Shown here piece by piece: positions 24,215 to 37,345 of a stretch of DNA of 64,000 nt (its first letter is position 1; every line of letters starts with the position of its first letter). This DNA comes from Histoplasma ohiense. Its lineage: Eukaryota; Ascomycota; Eurotiomycetes; Onygenales; Ajellomycetaceae. The notes below the pieces were generated by a model. That model was not told the origin of the DNA, did not search any database, and saw only the letters and a program-made list of their open reading frames with translations. The position numbers and the translations under genes were made by a program. Where the stretch lies: NCBI GenBank assembly GCA_017607445.1, contig JAEVHH010000006.1, positions 2,108,001 to 2,172,000 on the forward strand, read 5' to 3'.

Positions 24215-25546
24215 ATGATCTCTACCCACAGCATCCACTGTACTTGTGCTATCACTGAATCTGAAGCAATAAACACCATGGAAGAAAACTGTGAAATGCA
24301 CACTCCTGCCACTGAAAGTGTGCAACAAGCATCATCTTTCTCTATGGAATCAGACTCTGAGTATAGTTCAGAAGAGGATACCTCTTCTGAAGATCTCAGT
24401 GCAATTGAGATCAAGAAGATCACTGTGATCAGAAGAATCAAAAAATTACAGATTAAGAAAGAATTGCAAGAACTTCAACAGCAGTGTGACACTTTACTAC
24501 AGAAATTGAATGAAACAATTCCAGCCATCTGAAATATGCTAGAAGCACATTCAAACCACAGTAGAGATGCAACTAGTGTGAATGATAACTGTGATAACAT
24601 CACAAGTATTCTCAGATCATCAGAAGCCACACTACAAACACTCAACATCTTAGTGAAAAGCACTGTGACTACTGTCAGTGGGAGACATAGTTGGGTACCA
24701 CTTTGGCAATTAGAACTTCAAGATCCCAGTATGAGTGGTCATTCTTCTCAGAGAGATGTGGAAAAGTTTCAAGATCAAAATATGAAAGAATTTGAAAACT
24801 TTATTACAGCTGCTATCACTTTTCATGTCAGTGATCTTGATTACTACAACAAACACAATCATCAAAAGATCATCAAAGCTGTTACTCATTTCAATGTTGA
24901 GATGCAACAACATTGATATCAACATACACATGATATACAGACTTTGCCACCATGGGAAGAATTTGTTAGTTGAATGCAATGTCAAGTCATCAATTCAGAT
25001 AAAAGTTTCCAAGATGTCAATAGACAGTACTGGAAAACAGAGCAACAAGAAGATCAGACAGTTCAACAATTTGCTTCACACTTACAATCAATTGAAGAGC
25101 ATCTGCAGCATTTTTATAGTGAATATCATCAGAAATCACATCTCTATATGAAAGTTCTGCCTTCCATTCACTGAGAATTCGACAAATATACAACCAAATT
25201 GGAAGAGTTAAGCTATGATGCCACTCTACATAAACTTGCAATGGCAGAATTGAATCTGTCAGAGAGACAGAAAAAGCTTAAAGAGAAGTCAAATTTCAAA
25301 AACCTCACTCAAAGCTTTAACAACAGAAATAATGCTGATAATAGATCACAAAACAAACACAGATGAAATGACACTACAAAGTTCAATGACTCCATCCAAT
25401 CAAAATATTGCTGTTATTGCAAGCAACCAGGACATACCTTCAATTCATGTTTCAAATGACCCAAAGATGAATTCAAAAACATCAAGTCCGACTCAAAATC
25501 TGATGTGAAAGACACAAAGAATTCAAAGGACTCAAAAAATGCTTAA
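24215..25546 (+). pseudogene. A-inner gag, inactivated
   Basis: 443-codon frame (MISTHSIHCTCAITESEAI...), colinear with A-outer gag. The CCHC zinc knuckle CYCKQPGHTFNSC is intact at about 25.41-25.45 kb. The stop TAA is at 25544-25546, preceded by the A-AAA-AAT heptamer at 25534-25540. Few stops (TGA) remain, so it is better preserved than A-outer's. Confidence 0.8.
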
Positions 25547-28500
25547 GACATATCATTCAGCTCACAATGACAGTCATAAACACAGAAAGTCAATGCAAAA
25601 ACATCTTAAGCTTCACTGTCACAGTGAAACTTGCTACATCTAAGGGTCTGCAAAAAGTGCTTGCACTAGTAGACTTTGAATCAGAAGTGAACTGTGTTGA
25701 TGAATTTTGGACAAAGAATCACAATCTAGAAGCTGCTCATCACAAAATCAAAATGATCAAGTTGATTGATGAATGCATAATGCACTTCTTTGGAGAGTAT
25801 AACATTGCAACTACTGTCATTGATCACAAGGGTAATGCACAGTAGACATCTCATTTCTTCCATGCAATGAAGATGAAGAACTACAGTCTTGTATTAGAAT
25901 TTCCTTGATTAAGACAAACAAATTCTCTTATAGATTGATCAGATGGACAATTCTTCTTTAGAAGCTCTGAAGATGAACAACAGCCTCAAATTATTTCTGA
26001 ACAAGATGTCTTAGCTGAAGTTCTCACAGGAGCTAGAGTAGAAATGCTTGTAGTATTATCTACAGAATATTCAAAAGACTCAAAGCATGCTTCACATGTA
26101 TTCTCAGCTGTGTATTCAGACTTGTCAATCAGTCTACTCAATTATGTCATGTCATACACACATATCTTCTCAGAAGAAGCTGCTATAAGCATGAAAAGAT
26201 CAGAAGAGATGGAACATCACATAGATCTCAAACCTGATACACAACCTTCATTTATGTCAATATACAATCTCTCTGAAACTGAGTTAGCTGCTCTAGGAGA
26301 ATATTTAAAAAATGCATTAGATAAAGAGTGGATACAATCATTCAGTAGTCTGGCTGGTGCACTGATTCTCTTTGTTCTCAAAAAAGATGATGGACTCCAT
26401 CTTTGTGTAGACTATCAAGGATTAAATTGAATCATCATCAAGAACTGATACCCTCTACCTCTAATAAGTGAATTACTTGATAGACTTTCAAAAGCCAAGA
26501 TATTCACTAAGCTGAACCTTTGAGATGCCTATCACTGCATACTTATAGCAGCAAAAGACCATTGAAAGACAGCCTTTAGAACAAGATATGAACATTTTGA
26601 ATATATAGTTATACCATTTGAACTAGCTAATGCTTCAGCAATATTTCAAGCATACATTAACAATGTCTTGTCTGATTTGTTGGATATATATTGCATTGTC
26701 TATTTGAACGACATTCTCATATTCTCCAATTCAAAGCAGGAACATAAAGTGCATGTTACTAAGGTGCTAGAATGTCTCAAGTGTGTGAATCTATTTGCAA
26801 AACTCTCTAAGTACAAATTTGAAGTGGACAAAGTCTCATTTCTGAGGTTTGTTATAGATACAAATAATGTTGAGATAGAGTCAGACAGAGTCTCCACTAT
26901 TGTGGAATGGTCTACATCTAAATCAATTAAAGAGGTTCAATTCTTCTTGAGCTTTGCTAATTTCTATTGATGATTTATTAAGTCTTTCTCCTCTATTGCA
27001 GCCCCATTATTTGAACTTACAAAAGGGAGCAAGAAGAGGGAAAGAAAAGCCACTTTTATATGAACAGAAGATGCTCAAAGTGCTTTCAATGAGCTCAAAT
27101 CATGCTTTATACATGCTCCTCTATTAGCTCATTTTGACTCAGCTCAATGTATTCAGATTGAATCTGATGCATTCACTTTTGCAGTCACTGCTATTCTGTC
27201 ACAGTTGCAGGATGATGGGCACTGGCATTCAGTTGTCTTCTGATCAAGAAAGTTGATTGATGTGGAAACACATTATGATACTCATGATAAAGAACTCTTG
27301 ACTATTATAGCAGTATTTAAGAATTGAAGACACTATCTGAAGAGAAGTCAGTATTCAATTCAAATCTGATCTGATCATGCCAATCTGCAGTACTTTATGA
27401 CAACTAAGAAACTGAACAGATATCAGATCAGATGAACAGAAGCTTTATCTGCTTATGATTTTGTATTACTGCACCACTCTGAATCAAAGAATTCAGCTGA
27501 TGAGCTCAGTTGTTGCACAGACTACAGTGAGATCTATAATGACCAAACTATATTATCTACTCTGCAACAGAAGCTGAAACATGAAGTTAGACTAGGCTGA
27601 GAAGCTGATACTTCTTTTCAAAATGATATTTCTTCTGATGTAGTCTGTGCACAGATCTCTAATGAGCAAAATGCTTCTTTTAATGAGTGAAAAGTACTTC
27701 ATATGTCAATATCTTCTATCTCTCACATAAACTCTTCCCCTCTGTTGTGTGTTGAGCAATATATGCCCCAGATTGCAGTCAATAAGACTATTCTTGAAGA
27801 CTCAGCATATACAGAAATGTCTGAATCCTTCATCTCATTTCTGAGTAAAGCACAGAAGATTGATTCTTTTGCTGCTGAGCAAAGAAAGAAGATAAAAGAG
27901 AAGAATATGACTGTCACTGAAAATATGCTATGAACAATTTCTGAGGATGATATATTGTATGCTGATGATCACATGTATGTCCCTCAACAAAAGACACTCA
28001 TTGATGAAATTATCAGTGCAAACCATGATGATCCACAGAGGGATCACTTTGGTATAAAAAAGTTCATAGACAGCATTCAGAACAAATACTATTGACATGA
28101 GCTAGTCAGAGATGTCAAAGATTATATATTCACTTGTGATACTTGTCAAAGAGTAAAGTCAAAACAGCACAGACAATATGAAGAATTGAATACAATCCTC
28201 TTATCATCAAACCCTTTTGAATCTATTACTATGGATTTTATTACAGGCTTATCAGCCTCTACATTCCTCCATCAAATCTACAATGCAATTTTAGTGATTG
28301 TGGATATATATACCAAGTTTACAATCTATATTCCTTGCATCAAAAACATTACAGCTGATGAACTAGCAGAAATTGTTTATACCAAATTCTATACAATTTA
28401 CAGAGTATCCAAAAACCATATATCTGATTAAGATTCACTATTTACAAGCCATTATTGATCCATCTTTTGTTATATGCTAGATGCATGCTGGAAACTTTCA

Positions 28501-29275
28501 ACAGCCTTTCACTCTCAAACAGATGACCAAACAGAACAACAAAATCAAACCTTGAAGCATTATCTTCAATGCTTTATCAACTATCATCAAGATGACTGGG
28601 CACACTGACTACCACTGACACAATTTGTTTACAATATCTCTCAACATGCCTCTACTGAAATGGCACCTGTGGAAGTCTTAATGGGATATCAATCTGATTT
28701 GAAAATTAATATCAGCAAACCACCACAACTGGTTGCCATACATGCTGCTAGCTGCATGAAACATATCAAGGAAACATGTCATAAGCTCATCAAGAATCTA
28801 CAAAAGATGCAACAAGCACAGAAAATCTATTACAATACAAAACATAAGCCTCAACAATTTAAAATAGATGACTATATCATGCTCAATGCAAAAAATCTTC
28901 AATTGCTGCACCTGGTTCACAAACTCAATCATAAATATGTTGAATTCTTCAAGATTCTGAATATCATCAGAAAACAAGCATACAAACTAGAACTGTCATC
29001 TTCATATAGAAGCATTCATTCTGTATTCCACATATCTTTATTGAAGCCATACAACTGCAGGAATGGAGCTCTATCAGAACCAGAACTGAAACTTGTCAAT
29101 GGTGAAGAAGAATATCAAGTTGAAGAAATTCTTGAAAAATGACAACAAAAAAACAAACCTCTGAAATATCTTGTGAGATGAACAGGTTGGGGTCCTAGTG
29201 GTGATACATGGAAATCAAAAGAAAACATATTGAACACTCAGACATTTGAAATCTTCCTCAAACAAGAAAATGAAT
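25535..29275 (+). pseudogene. A-inner pol with C-terminal chromodomain, inactivated
   Basis: Frame -1 to gag. Protease at about 25.6-25.8 kb with DSG changed to DFES. RT at 26.3-26.95 kb with YLND (26701-26712) in place of YLDD. RNase H is near 27.2 kb. The integrase core starts MDFITGLSAS at about 28.23 kb (first Asp kept) and includes the GYQSDLKINISK region. A C-terminal chromodomain (KYLVR...TGWGPSGDTW...ENILN) is at 29.16-29.24 kb. Several TGA stops. The chromodomain places the family among the chromoviruses, whose integrases can be steered to H3K9-methylated chromatin. Confidence 0.87.
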
Positions 29276-29559
29276 GACAAATACAAAACCAACATACTCT
29301 CAAACATCAAAAGTGTGAACATCAAGTCAAAAGACATCAGAAGCACAAATTCTAAATTGAAAAACACTAGAAGCACAAATCTCACTCAAACTTCAATTAA
29401 ATGCATTTTTTTTAGAAGGATTTTATCAGGAAAAAAAGAAAAAAGAAAAAAAAAAAATTCAATTTGAGTATAATAAATACAAAAAATAAAACATACAAAC
29501 AAGAAAAAAACAAAGAAAATGAGTTCTAAGAAAAGTCTAAAGACTCTCAGTCCACTCAT

Positions 29560-30260
29560 CTTCATCTCACTTCTCATCTCTCACTTTCTCTTCTCTCTTT
29601 CATCATCTCTCTCATTCTTCTTCTCTGCTACTCTCATTCAATACTTCTTCTGATACTTGTATATTACAGACACTCATTTTGAGTGCAGAAGTATAGACAA
29701 ATGTCTATCTCACAACACATTTGCCTTCTCACATCTCTTCTTTCTCATCAATCTACTTATTCTCTGATACATCTGATGAAAGAAGGCATTTTCTCTCATC
29801 TGCTTCTTTCACTTCTTCATCATTCAGAGCACCCTCTCCCCCTGCTCCACTGATGCCAGTGGCAAATTGGCAAAGAAAGCAGGCATCATGAGCACTGCTG
29901 CAGCCATCAGTGCCTCCACAATCTTTTTCATTGACTTCTCAGTCAACTTCTCTTTCATCAATCTCTTCTCAGTCAACTTCTTCATCACAGAGCCTCTGAA
30001 GCTCATCATTCTCAAAATTCTCTCTTTCTCTAATGTCTCTGCTCTGAAAGAATCAGATACAATCACAGTCTTCAAAATCTGCATCTCTGCAGACTCAGCT
30101 GCTGTCTGACACTGAAATCATAGAGCATTCATCTCTGCTCTGTCTCAAGCAGACAGCATCATCAGATGAGATGCATTCAATTGTTTAACTAAATGATGAA
30201 GGCAATTTTTGTGACTGACCATGTCCTTCTCAACTGCCACCTCTGTGAAGATAAATGCTC
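29560..30260 (-). pseudogene. A-inner antisense ORF between pol and 3' LTR
   Basis: On the strand opposite pol a frame opens at or before the ATG at 30222 (MVSHKN...LHHLVKQLN). It runs through DRAEMNAL, AAESAEMQ and SDSFRAETLEKE into a Lys/Glu-rich, coiled-coil-like stretch (MKKLTEKRLMKEKLTEKSM), then a hydrophobic segment ALMAAAVLMMPAFFANL and a basic tail. TGA or TAA interrupts it at a few positions. The A-outer copy has the same frame with the same spacing. No known family was recognised; it could be an accessory or regulatory protein of the element, or an incidental frame. Confidence 0.45.
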
Positions 30261-31052
30261 GCCTGTGCATGATGCACCTCAGAAGAGGTGTATCACACAC
30301 CTAGCATCATTATCAGTATATCACTATTCAAAAGCAAATTTGAAGAAAAAGAAAAAGGAAATAAGAATTAAAGAGGATTACTCATGGATTTGCAGAATTT
30401 CTCTGCAGAGGCACAAGCCTCACAACACTTCTGAGCATTTGACCTCAACACACATCAAAAGTCAACATCTCTCAGCTTGGAGGCACAACATTCACATAAA
30501 ATCCGACTGTTGTGTGTCACATGATTAGGGCTAGAGCAATATAACAAGTGAACAGTGAATGGTGCTATACAGAAATAAGCTAGTGGTGCATATGACCACA
30601 CTAATAATGCCACTGACAAGGAACACCAACAATAATATGCGATAAGCGCCCAAGGAACAACTTACTTAAAATTGGGATAATCAAGAGAGCCCATTTCAAT
30701 AAAAAAGGGAGTGGAGAGAGAGAACAACAATATAAAAATTTAAAAATCTTTATTAAATTAGAAATGAAAAAATTGCAGCAGAAGGGCAAGGAGCTTTGAT
30801 GATGATCAAGTTAAAAGAGAAGAGAAATCTTCAAGAAGAAAGAAATTCTTTTTGCTTCTCTGCACACAACCTCTGACAATCAAAGAATCCACCAATTCCA
30901 TCTCATTAGAAAATCGATAACAACATGTATACAAGCTATCTAGAGGACGCGATCGATATACTGCTATCAACAAGTGGATGGGAATGCAATTATCTACTAG
31001 CAAGCAATCTATACAATCGCTGAGAGCAGCTCTTATAAAAAAGGGGGGCAAT

Positions 31053-31330
31053 TGTAATGCACTTGTTTATTATTTCCTTATTATCTTTGCTTATTCTTAC
31101 CTCTTTTCATTATACTCTTGCTACTGCTATTTCTATATGTATATATATATCGATGTATGTATTTCACACATCTTCTTTCTCTTTCTTTTCTTTCTTAGTG
31201 ATTAGCTACACTACACTACACTATGCTATGTTACACTACTATATTACACTCTACAATATATTACTATTATCTCTGCTACACTATAAACTATCTTCTACTG
31301 TTACTCTTCACACTGTCACTACATCTCACA
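31053..31330 (+). repeat. A-inner 3' LTR with polypurine tract
   Basis: 278 bp, preceded by AAAAAAGGGGGG (31039-31050 region), the expected plus-strand primer. One CpG is left. Confidence 0.92.
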
Positions 31331-31335
31331 TGAAC

Positions 31336-33157
31336 ACTCAGACATTCAAAATCTTCCTTGAACAAGAAAATGAATGACAAATACAAAATCAACATACTTT
31401 CAAACATCAAAAGCACAAACTTCAAGTCAAAAGATGCTAGAAGCACAAATCTTAAATTGAAAAACACTAGAAATGCAAATCTCACTCAAACTTCAATCAA
31501 ATGCATTCTTTTTAGAAGAATTTTATCAGAGAAAAGAGTAAAAAGGAAAAAAAAAATTCAATTTGAGGTATAATAAATACAAAAAATAAAAAATACAGAC
31601 AAGGAAAAGACAAAGAAAATGGGTTCTAAGAAAAGTTTAAAGATCTTCAGTTCATTCATTCTCATCTCAACATTCTTCATCTCTCACTTTCTTTTCTCTC
31701 TTTTATCATTTCTCTCATTCTTCTTCTCTGCCACTCTTGTTCAATACTTCTTCTGATATTTGTAAATTACTGGCATTCATTTTGAGTGCAGAGGTATAGA
31801 CAAATGTCTATTTCACAAGACATTTATCTTCTCATATCTTTCCTCCCTCATCAATCTACTCATTCTTTGATATATTTGATGAAGAAAGACATTTCTCCTC
31901 ATCTTTTTCTTTCACTTCTTCACTGTTCAGAGCACCCTCTCCCTCTGCTTCACTGATGTCAGTGACAAATTGACAAAGAAAGCAGGCATCATGAGCACTG
32001 CTGCAGTCACTGATATCTCCACAATCTTCTTCATTGACTCTTCAGCCAACTCCTCTCTCATCAACCTCTTCTCAATTAATCTCTTCATCACAGAGCTCTC
32101 AGAGCTCATCACTTTCAAAATCCTCATATTCTTCTCCACACTCTCCTCTTTCTCTAACATCTCTGCTCTGAAAGAATCAGATATAATCATGGTCTTCAAA
32201 ACCTGCATCTCTGCAGACTCAGCTGCTGCTCAGCACTGAGATTATAGAGCATTCATTTCTGCTCTGTCTTGAGCAGACAGCATCACCAGGCAAGGTGTGT
32301 TCAATTGTTTAATTAAATGATGAAGATGACTTTTGTGGCTGGTCATGTCCTCTCTGACTGTCATCTCTGTGAAGATAAACACTCACCCGTGCATGATGCA
32401 TCTCAGAAGAGGTGTATCATGCATCTAGCATCATTATCAGTATATCAACATTGCTAAGAGCAAGAATTAAAGAGAATTACTCACAGATTTGCAGGATTTC
32501 TCTGCAGAGGCACAAGCCTCACAATGCTTTCAGACATTTGATCTCAGTGCACATCAAAAATCAATGTTTTCAAGTCTAGAGACACAATGTTCGCACAGAA
32601 TCTGACTGTTGTGCATCATGTGATTAGAGCTAAATCTAGAACAATATAACAAGTGAACAGTGAATGACACTATATGGAAATGAGCTAGTGACACACGTGA
32701 CCACACTAATAACATCACTGGCAAGGAACACCAACAATAATACATGATAAGCACCCAAGGAACAACTTACTTAAAATCGGAATAACTGAAAGAGCCCATT
32801 TCAATAAAAGAGGAGGGGAGGGAGAACAATGATATAAAAATTTAAAAATTTTTTGGGAATGAGGAATTGCAGCAGAAGGGGCAAGAAGCTTTGATGATAG
32901 TCAAGTTAAAAGAGAAGAGAAATCTTCAAGAGAAAAGAAATTCTTTTTGCTTCTCTGCACACAACCTCTAGCAATCAAAGAATCCACCAATTCCACCTCA
33001 TTAGAAAATCAATAACAACACAAATACAAGCTATCTAGAGGACATGATCAATACACTGCTATCAGCAAATGGAACTTACAATACAGAAATGCAATTATCT
33101 ACTAGCAAGCAATCTATACAATTGCTGAGAGCAGCTCTTATAAAAAAGAGGGGCAAT
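31336..33157 (+). pseudogene. A-outer 3' remainder: end of chromodomain, antisense-ORF region, polypurine tract
   Basis: Continues A-outer after the nested insertion and is colinear with 29241-31052 of A-inner. It begins with the end of the chromodomain-tail coding sequence (CACTCAGACATTC...) and ends with the purine tract AAAAAAGAGGGG before the 3' LTR. Confidence 0.8.
31660..32385 (-). pseudogene. A-outer antisense ORF
   Basis: Second copy of the family-A antisense frame. ATG at 32346 (MTSHKSHLHHLIKQLN), then AAESAEMQVLKTM 138 nt downstream exactly as in A-inner, then a Glu/Lys-rich region slightly longer than in A-inner (EKEESVEKNMRILK) and the hydrophobic VLMMPAFFVNL. Agreement of frame and order in two mutated copies supports a formerly real gene. 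Confidence 0.45.
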
Positions 33158-33423
33158 TGTAATGCACTTGTTTATTATTTCCTTATTATCTTCACTTATT
33201 CTTACCTCTTTTCATTATACTCTCACTACCACTATTTCTATATGTATATATATATCAATGTATGTATTTCGCATATCTTCTTTCTCTTTCTTTTCTTTCT
33301 TAGCAATTAGCTATGCTACATTCTGCTACTATACTATATTACTCTACAATATATTACTATTATTTCCGCTATGCTATAAACTATCTTCTACTGTTACTCT
33401 TCACACTGTCACTACACCTCACA
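33158..33423 (+). repeat. A-outer 3' LTR
   Basis: 266 bp, pairs with 18556-18821. Two CpGs remain. Confidence 0.92.
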
Positions 33424-33643
33424 AATTCACTGAGCTTATACAGTTTGAAAAAGAGAATACACTGAAGCTTATGCTTCTCAATCAGCTGGGTGTCTATAAG
33501 AGCATAGTGAAGAAAACCACTGTCTATCATTGCTCATATATTGACTAAGTTATTTACAATGACAGAGATCATGATTGCATCTGCTTGCATCTTCTGCTCA
33601 AATCTTCAGCTAGCTTTCTGCTTCTTGAGCTCTTATCTGTATT

Positions 33644-34675
33644 TTAGAGTGAGAGCTCATCTTTTCTCTGTTCTTGTCTATCTGCAGATGATGCAGTGTT
33701 TACATGTGTGGGGGGTTTACTCAGAGCAATCACATTCAGACATTGATTTGCAAAGTATTCTGACTTGTCACAGTGTATGCAGACTTCTCTGATGATTTGA
33801 TTGATGGTATTCTTCTCTGAGATGTTGAAGACCCTCAGATGACTTGCATTTACATGTGAGATTCAGTTCATTGATTCTGATTCAGAGATGGAGGGCACTG
33901 CAGAGCAGTTTGAAGTGTACATATTTGTTCAACAGAATCCTCTACAATTTTGAAGCACACAGAACTGAGATAGATCATTGTTCAACAGACAAAGATCAAC
34001 ACAGAATTCACTGTATATTGAGAGTTTTGAATACTCTATACTTCAGTTATACAACTGAAAGCTCAAGTTCTTGAATAATATGTTGATCTTGACAGCATCA
34101 TCTCAGTCTTGCTCATCTGCTTCTAGAAGCTTGTGATTGAATTCAGAAAGATAAGTTGTCAACACAACATTCATCTGATAAGTTTGATTAAGCCAGTCTA
34201 ATGTCTTGGCTTGAAGCATAGAATTGAGAAAGAGAGAGTTGAGTTGTTGAAAGACTAGTTCTGATATACACTGATGATTCTGACAATGACTTATTCAGGG
34301 TTGAAATTTTGCTAACACATCACCATCTAATCTGCTATAAATATATCACACTTGATTGAATAGTGAGTCTATTGCTTGTCCATTGATGTCCAATTTGATG
34401 TTCACTTTTGACTTTCACATGAGGTAGAGCACTAGATCTTTCTTGTATTTGTTGAGAATTGAGAGCTTCTCTCTTGAGGGCTTTTTGTGAGGCGCAGGTG
34501 TAGAAGAAATGATAAACACAGAAGTGCTCATCTCAGCAAATCATCATTGCAATTCAGTCATCTGTAGCATCTGCTGCTGAAGAATGCTTTGTAGATCTAA
34601 GTTATTGTCTGCTGCATTCAGATATGATGAGTGTTTGTAGAATTGCTTGTAGTTCATTTCAATATCTAAGAACAT
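33644..34675 (-). pseudogene. C-beta gag, inactivated
   Basis: 344-codon frame starting MFLDIEMNYKQFYKH at 34675. Near its C-terminus (about 33.75 kb) the zinc knuckle reads CIHCDKSEYFANQC: the His ligand has become Tyr, one C-to-T change away from the intact CIHCNKSEHFTNQC of C-alpha. Several TGA stops. Protease sequence (MIDSGFLHYALIDTQ) follows at about 33.53-33.47 kb in the -1 frame. Confidence 0.78.
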
Positions 34676-35035
34676 ATAATAATAAAAAAAAAAGAAAAGG
34701 AATACTTATAGACACTCAGTTCTCTCACAGACACTATTCACAGTGTTGCAGTGCTAAGCTTGATCAAGCTTCTTTGTGAATGCTATTCACAGCATTACAG
34801 TTTGTAGACACTCAGACCTCATAGAACATGATTGATTGTGTTTCAGACACTTAGACACAACAGTCTATATAACTAATGATAAGAGCACTCAGATTCATGA
34901 GGAATCTCTTGTAACAACTAGACACTCAGATCTGTAAACAATGCACTTGAGTGTAAGAACTGATAATGACACACTCAGATGTAAGAACTAATAATGAGGC
35001 ATTCAGATCTTAAATGCAGAAGAATCAATTCATAA

Positions 35036-35569
35036 TGTAATGAGCATACTTTGATTAATGATTTGATACTATTCTAATTACAGATTATGAATTGATTAAG
35101 GAAAGAAAGAGAAAAGAAATCAGAAGAAAAGATTGTACAAAGAGAATTCTTATAGAGAAAAGTTCAGAGTGAAAGAATATCAGAAGCCACTTCACAGTGG
35201 AGTGTGAAGCAGAAGAATATTAAGAGATATGTGTAAGAATCATTAGAAACTACACAAATGTGAAATATGAGATGAAGAAATCATTGAGAGCTACACAGAA
35301 GAATTGTTAGAGACTATATAAGTGTGAAACACAGAGCAGAAGAATGTAAGAAGCTATGTGGAAGAATCATTAGAGACTATACAAATGTGGAGCACAGAGC
35401 AGAAGAATGTTAAGAGCTATACAGAAGAATCATTAGAAACTATATAAGTACAGAGCACAGAGCAGAAGAACATCAAGAGTTACACAAAATCACAACAGTC
35501 AGAAACAAGCAGATGCAGAAGAGGAGTTGATTGTGTAAGTTAATTACTAATGAGTGCTAATCTGTCACA
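35036..35569 (-). repeat. C-beta 5' LTR
   Basis: 534 bp; + strand start TGTAATGAGCATACTTTG, end CTGTCACA, followed by the duplication AATAA. Confidence 0.9.
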
Positions 35570-35628
35570 AATAATGAGTGGCTGTCAATCAGAGATTCTC
35601 TGTGAGAGAAATGAATTCTCAGCTGCAG

Positions 35629-35899
35629 TGTAAGAGATGGTTGTAGGTATAATTATGAGAGTAGTGTGAAGTACACATATAGAATGTTAAGAAGATAGCA
35701 ATCTCTATTATTCAAAGCTAATTGCTGATCTTCTAATATCTACAGATATCAGTGAGTATTATATAGACAATCATCACACACTACAGCTGTCTATAGTGCT
35801 GTGTGCTATATCTCTTCTCATTAATTCTGATGTGTTCTGTGTTCTTCTATTGTCATATAGCTATTTTCTAATATAGATATCTCTGTTGTGTCTATTACA
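35629..35899 (-). repeat. B-alpha 3' LTR
   Basis: 271 bp, + strand TGTAAGAGATGG to TCTATTACA. No CpG remains, while its 5' partner keeps four. A purine tract (GAAGAAGAGAGATAAT, minus sense) adjoins it. Confidence 0.92.
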
Positions 35900-36442
35900 A
35901 TTATCTCTCTTCTTCAAAAATCTGATTCTCAGAACTTCTTACTGCAACATGCAAAGTTCATAACATATGCTGTGTGGTTAATATTGTATAGAGTTTGCAG
36001 AATCAGACTGAATTAATTGTTGAGATTAATTTCAAAGTATTACTGTTTTGAGAGAACATTTTTCCATCTTCAGTGTCATTGCAGTTCAATCACAATTTAG
36101 ATACAACTTCTGAACCCCTTTTCTTTGACTTCTACATCAAAAATCACACTTCATCAAATATCATCATCAACATCACCACTAACAATTTTTTATTAAAAAA
36201 GAATACATCAATTTATCAAACAAAGTACACTGTATCTTTCTATATGATTTTTATTGTGAAATTTGAAGTTTTGATTGCATGATTGTGTTTTTCATTTTGA
36301 GTTGAGTTTTGTGTTGTTGCAATCTCTTTGATCAATATTGCAATATTGATTTCAATCTTCAACATCTGTTTTTCTTTCTTGTTGTTTTTGCTTTTCCTTC
36401 TCCTTTGAATAAGGCCTTGATACTAATTAAAGTTATGATAGA
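35900..36442 (-). other. B-alpha non-coding 3' internal region
   Basis: Corresponds to 43951-44493 of B-beta. No coding signature in either strand is shared by both copies. It separates the antisense gene from the 3' LTR and presumably carries that gene's promoter. Confidence 0.55.
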
Positions 36443-37345
36443 ATGTCAGAACCAGCTGTTTTCATTGCTGATTCAGAGTCTATAAAGAATGATATGCTGT
36501 CTGCTATTGAGAGCATTTGCTTGGGTTGTCTGAAGAGATTGCAGAATCCCTCAGTATACTCTTGCTTTGTGAACAATGAATGAATATGCTGTTATATCTG
36601 CTATATATCAAATAGAAGTTGTGCTGCTGTAAGTTTTCTTAAACTAAGATTGTTATGAGTGCTAACAGATTATAGATACCTGAGTGCTTTCACAAAATCA
36701 GTCAATCTTTGATCAATGAATTTCACAAGATGCTGCTCTTTGATGAAGTTTCAGATGAGAGATTTGTCATGTATCAAACTGCTGTTGTGAGATTTGTACT
36801 TGATATACAGATCTACAAGAATACAGATGAGATTCTAGAATTCTATATGAACTTTGATAATCTATTGTCACAGCAGAGTGTGGCATTTGATCATAGCAGT
36901 GTTTCAGAAAGTGTGTTTTCACATTCTGCTATTATATCAGTATCATTCTCACTGAGCCAAGATCTTGATACATTATTTGAGTTGATCAATAATGTAGGCA
37001 AAGATGAGGAAGCAGATGGTTTCATTGAAGTGTTAGAAAGAAACACAGTAGCATATTGCTGTTGTTGTATTCAACATTTGACAACATCCCTTCATCATCA
37101 TTGTGAGTCTGCTGAGAATTGATGCAAAAAATGCAAGCACTGCTCAGTGATGAAGTACATCTGCATTTCAGTAAGTTATTATTCAAAACAAATGTTTTTA
37201 CAGTATATAATATTAACTTTCTATTAGATGTCAGTGAATGCTGTTGAATTGACTCAGACAGTTATCAACACTGCTGAGAATCTAATTGTCACTGGTACAG
37301 ATGCTTCAAATGTTAACATTTTGCAGAGCACTGTGACTGCAGTGG
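36443..37345 (+). pseudogene. B-alpha antisense three-exon gene (interrupted; continues 44770-45016)
   Basis: Exon 1 36443-36628 (186 nt), intron of 47 nt (GTAAGT...TATAG), exon 2 36676-37170 (495 nt), intron of 57 nt (GTAAGT...ATTAG), exon 3 from 37228. Exon 3 is cut by B-beta at 37345 and resumes after the AGTGG duplication to the TAA at 45014-45016. Exon and intron lengths are identical to the B-beta copy. Both Cys clusters are visible (CLGCL...YSCFV...CCYICYISNRSC; AYCCCCIQHL...HHHCESAEN). The first codon of exon 2 is ATA here instead of ATG. See the B-beta copy for the domain layout. Confidence 0.6.

Larger units (their letters stand above)
23890..31330 (+). mobile_element. A-inner: complete chromovirus inserted in A-outer
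   Basis: A 7441-bp element with paired 278-bp LTRs (23890-24167 and 31053-31330) and target duplication TGAAC (23885-23889 and 31331-31335). The LTR pair shares a CACTACACTACAC-containing variant absent from the A-outer pair, which independently proves the pairing. It has the same orientation and family as its host. Confidence 0.93.
18556..33423 (+). mobile_element. A-outer: Ty3/gypsy chromovirus inserted in C-beta
   Basis: LTRs at 18556-18821 and 33158-33423, each 266 bp with the same internal variant (TATGCTACATTCTGCTAC). Target duplication AATTC at 18551-18555 and 33424-33428. The uninterrupted site can be seen in C-alpha near 54,930. It is interrupted by A-inner (23890-31330) within its chromodomain-coding region. 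Without that insert it is 7422 bp. Confidence 0.92.
14618..35569 (-). mobile_element. C-beta: Ty3/gypsy chromovirus inserted in C-alpha
   Basis: LTRs at 14618-15151 (3') and 35036-35569 (5'), both exactly 534 bp, with target duplication AATAA on both sides. It is the same family and orientation as its host. It is itself split by A-outer (18556-33423). Without that insert it is 6079 bp. Confidence 0.92.

Noticed and set aside
18556..33423. Interpretation as a tandem multimer of family A (LTR-int-LTR-int-LTR-LTR)
   Set aside because: TSD TGAAC around the inner pair, AATTC around the outer pair, and matching 266/278-bp LTR lengths show nesting instead.
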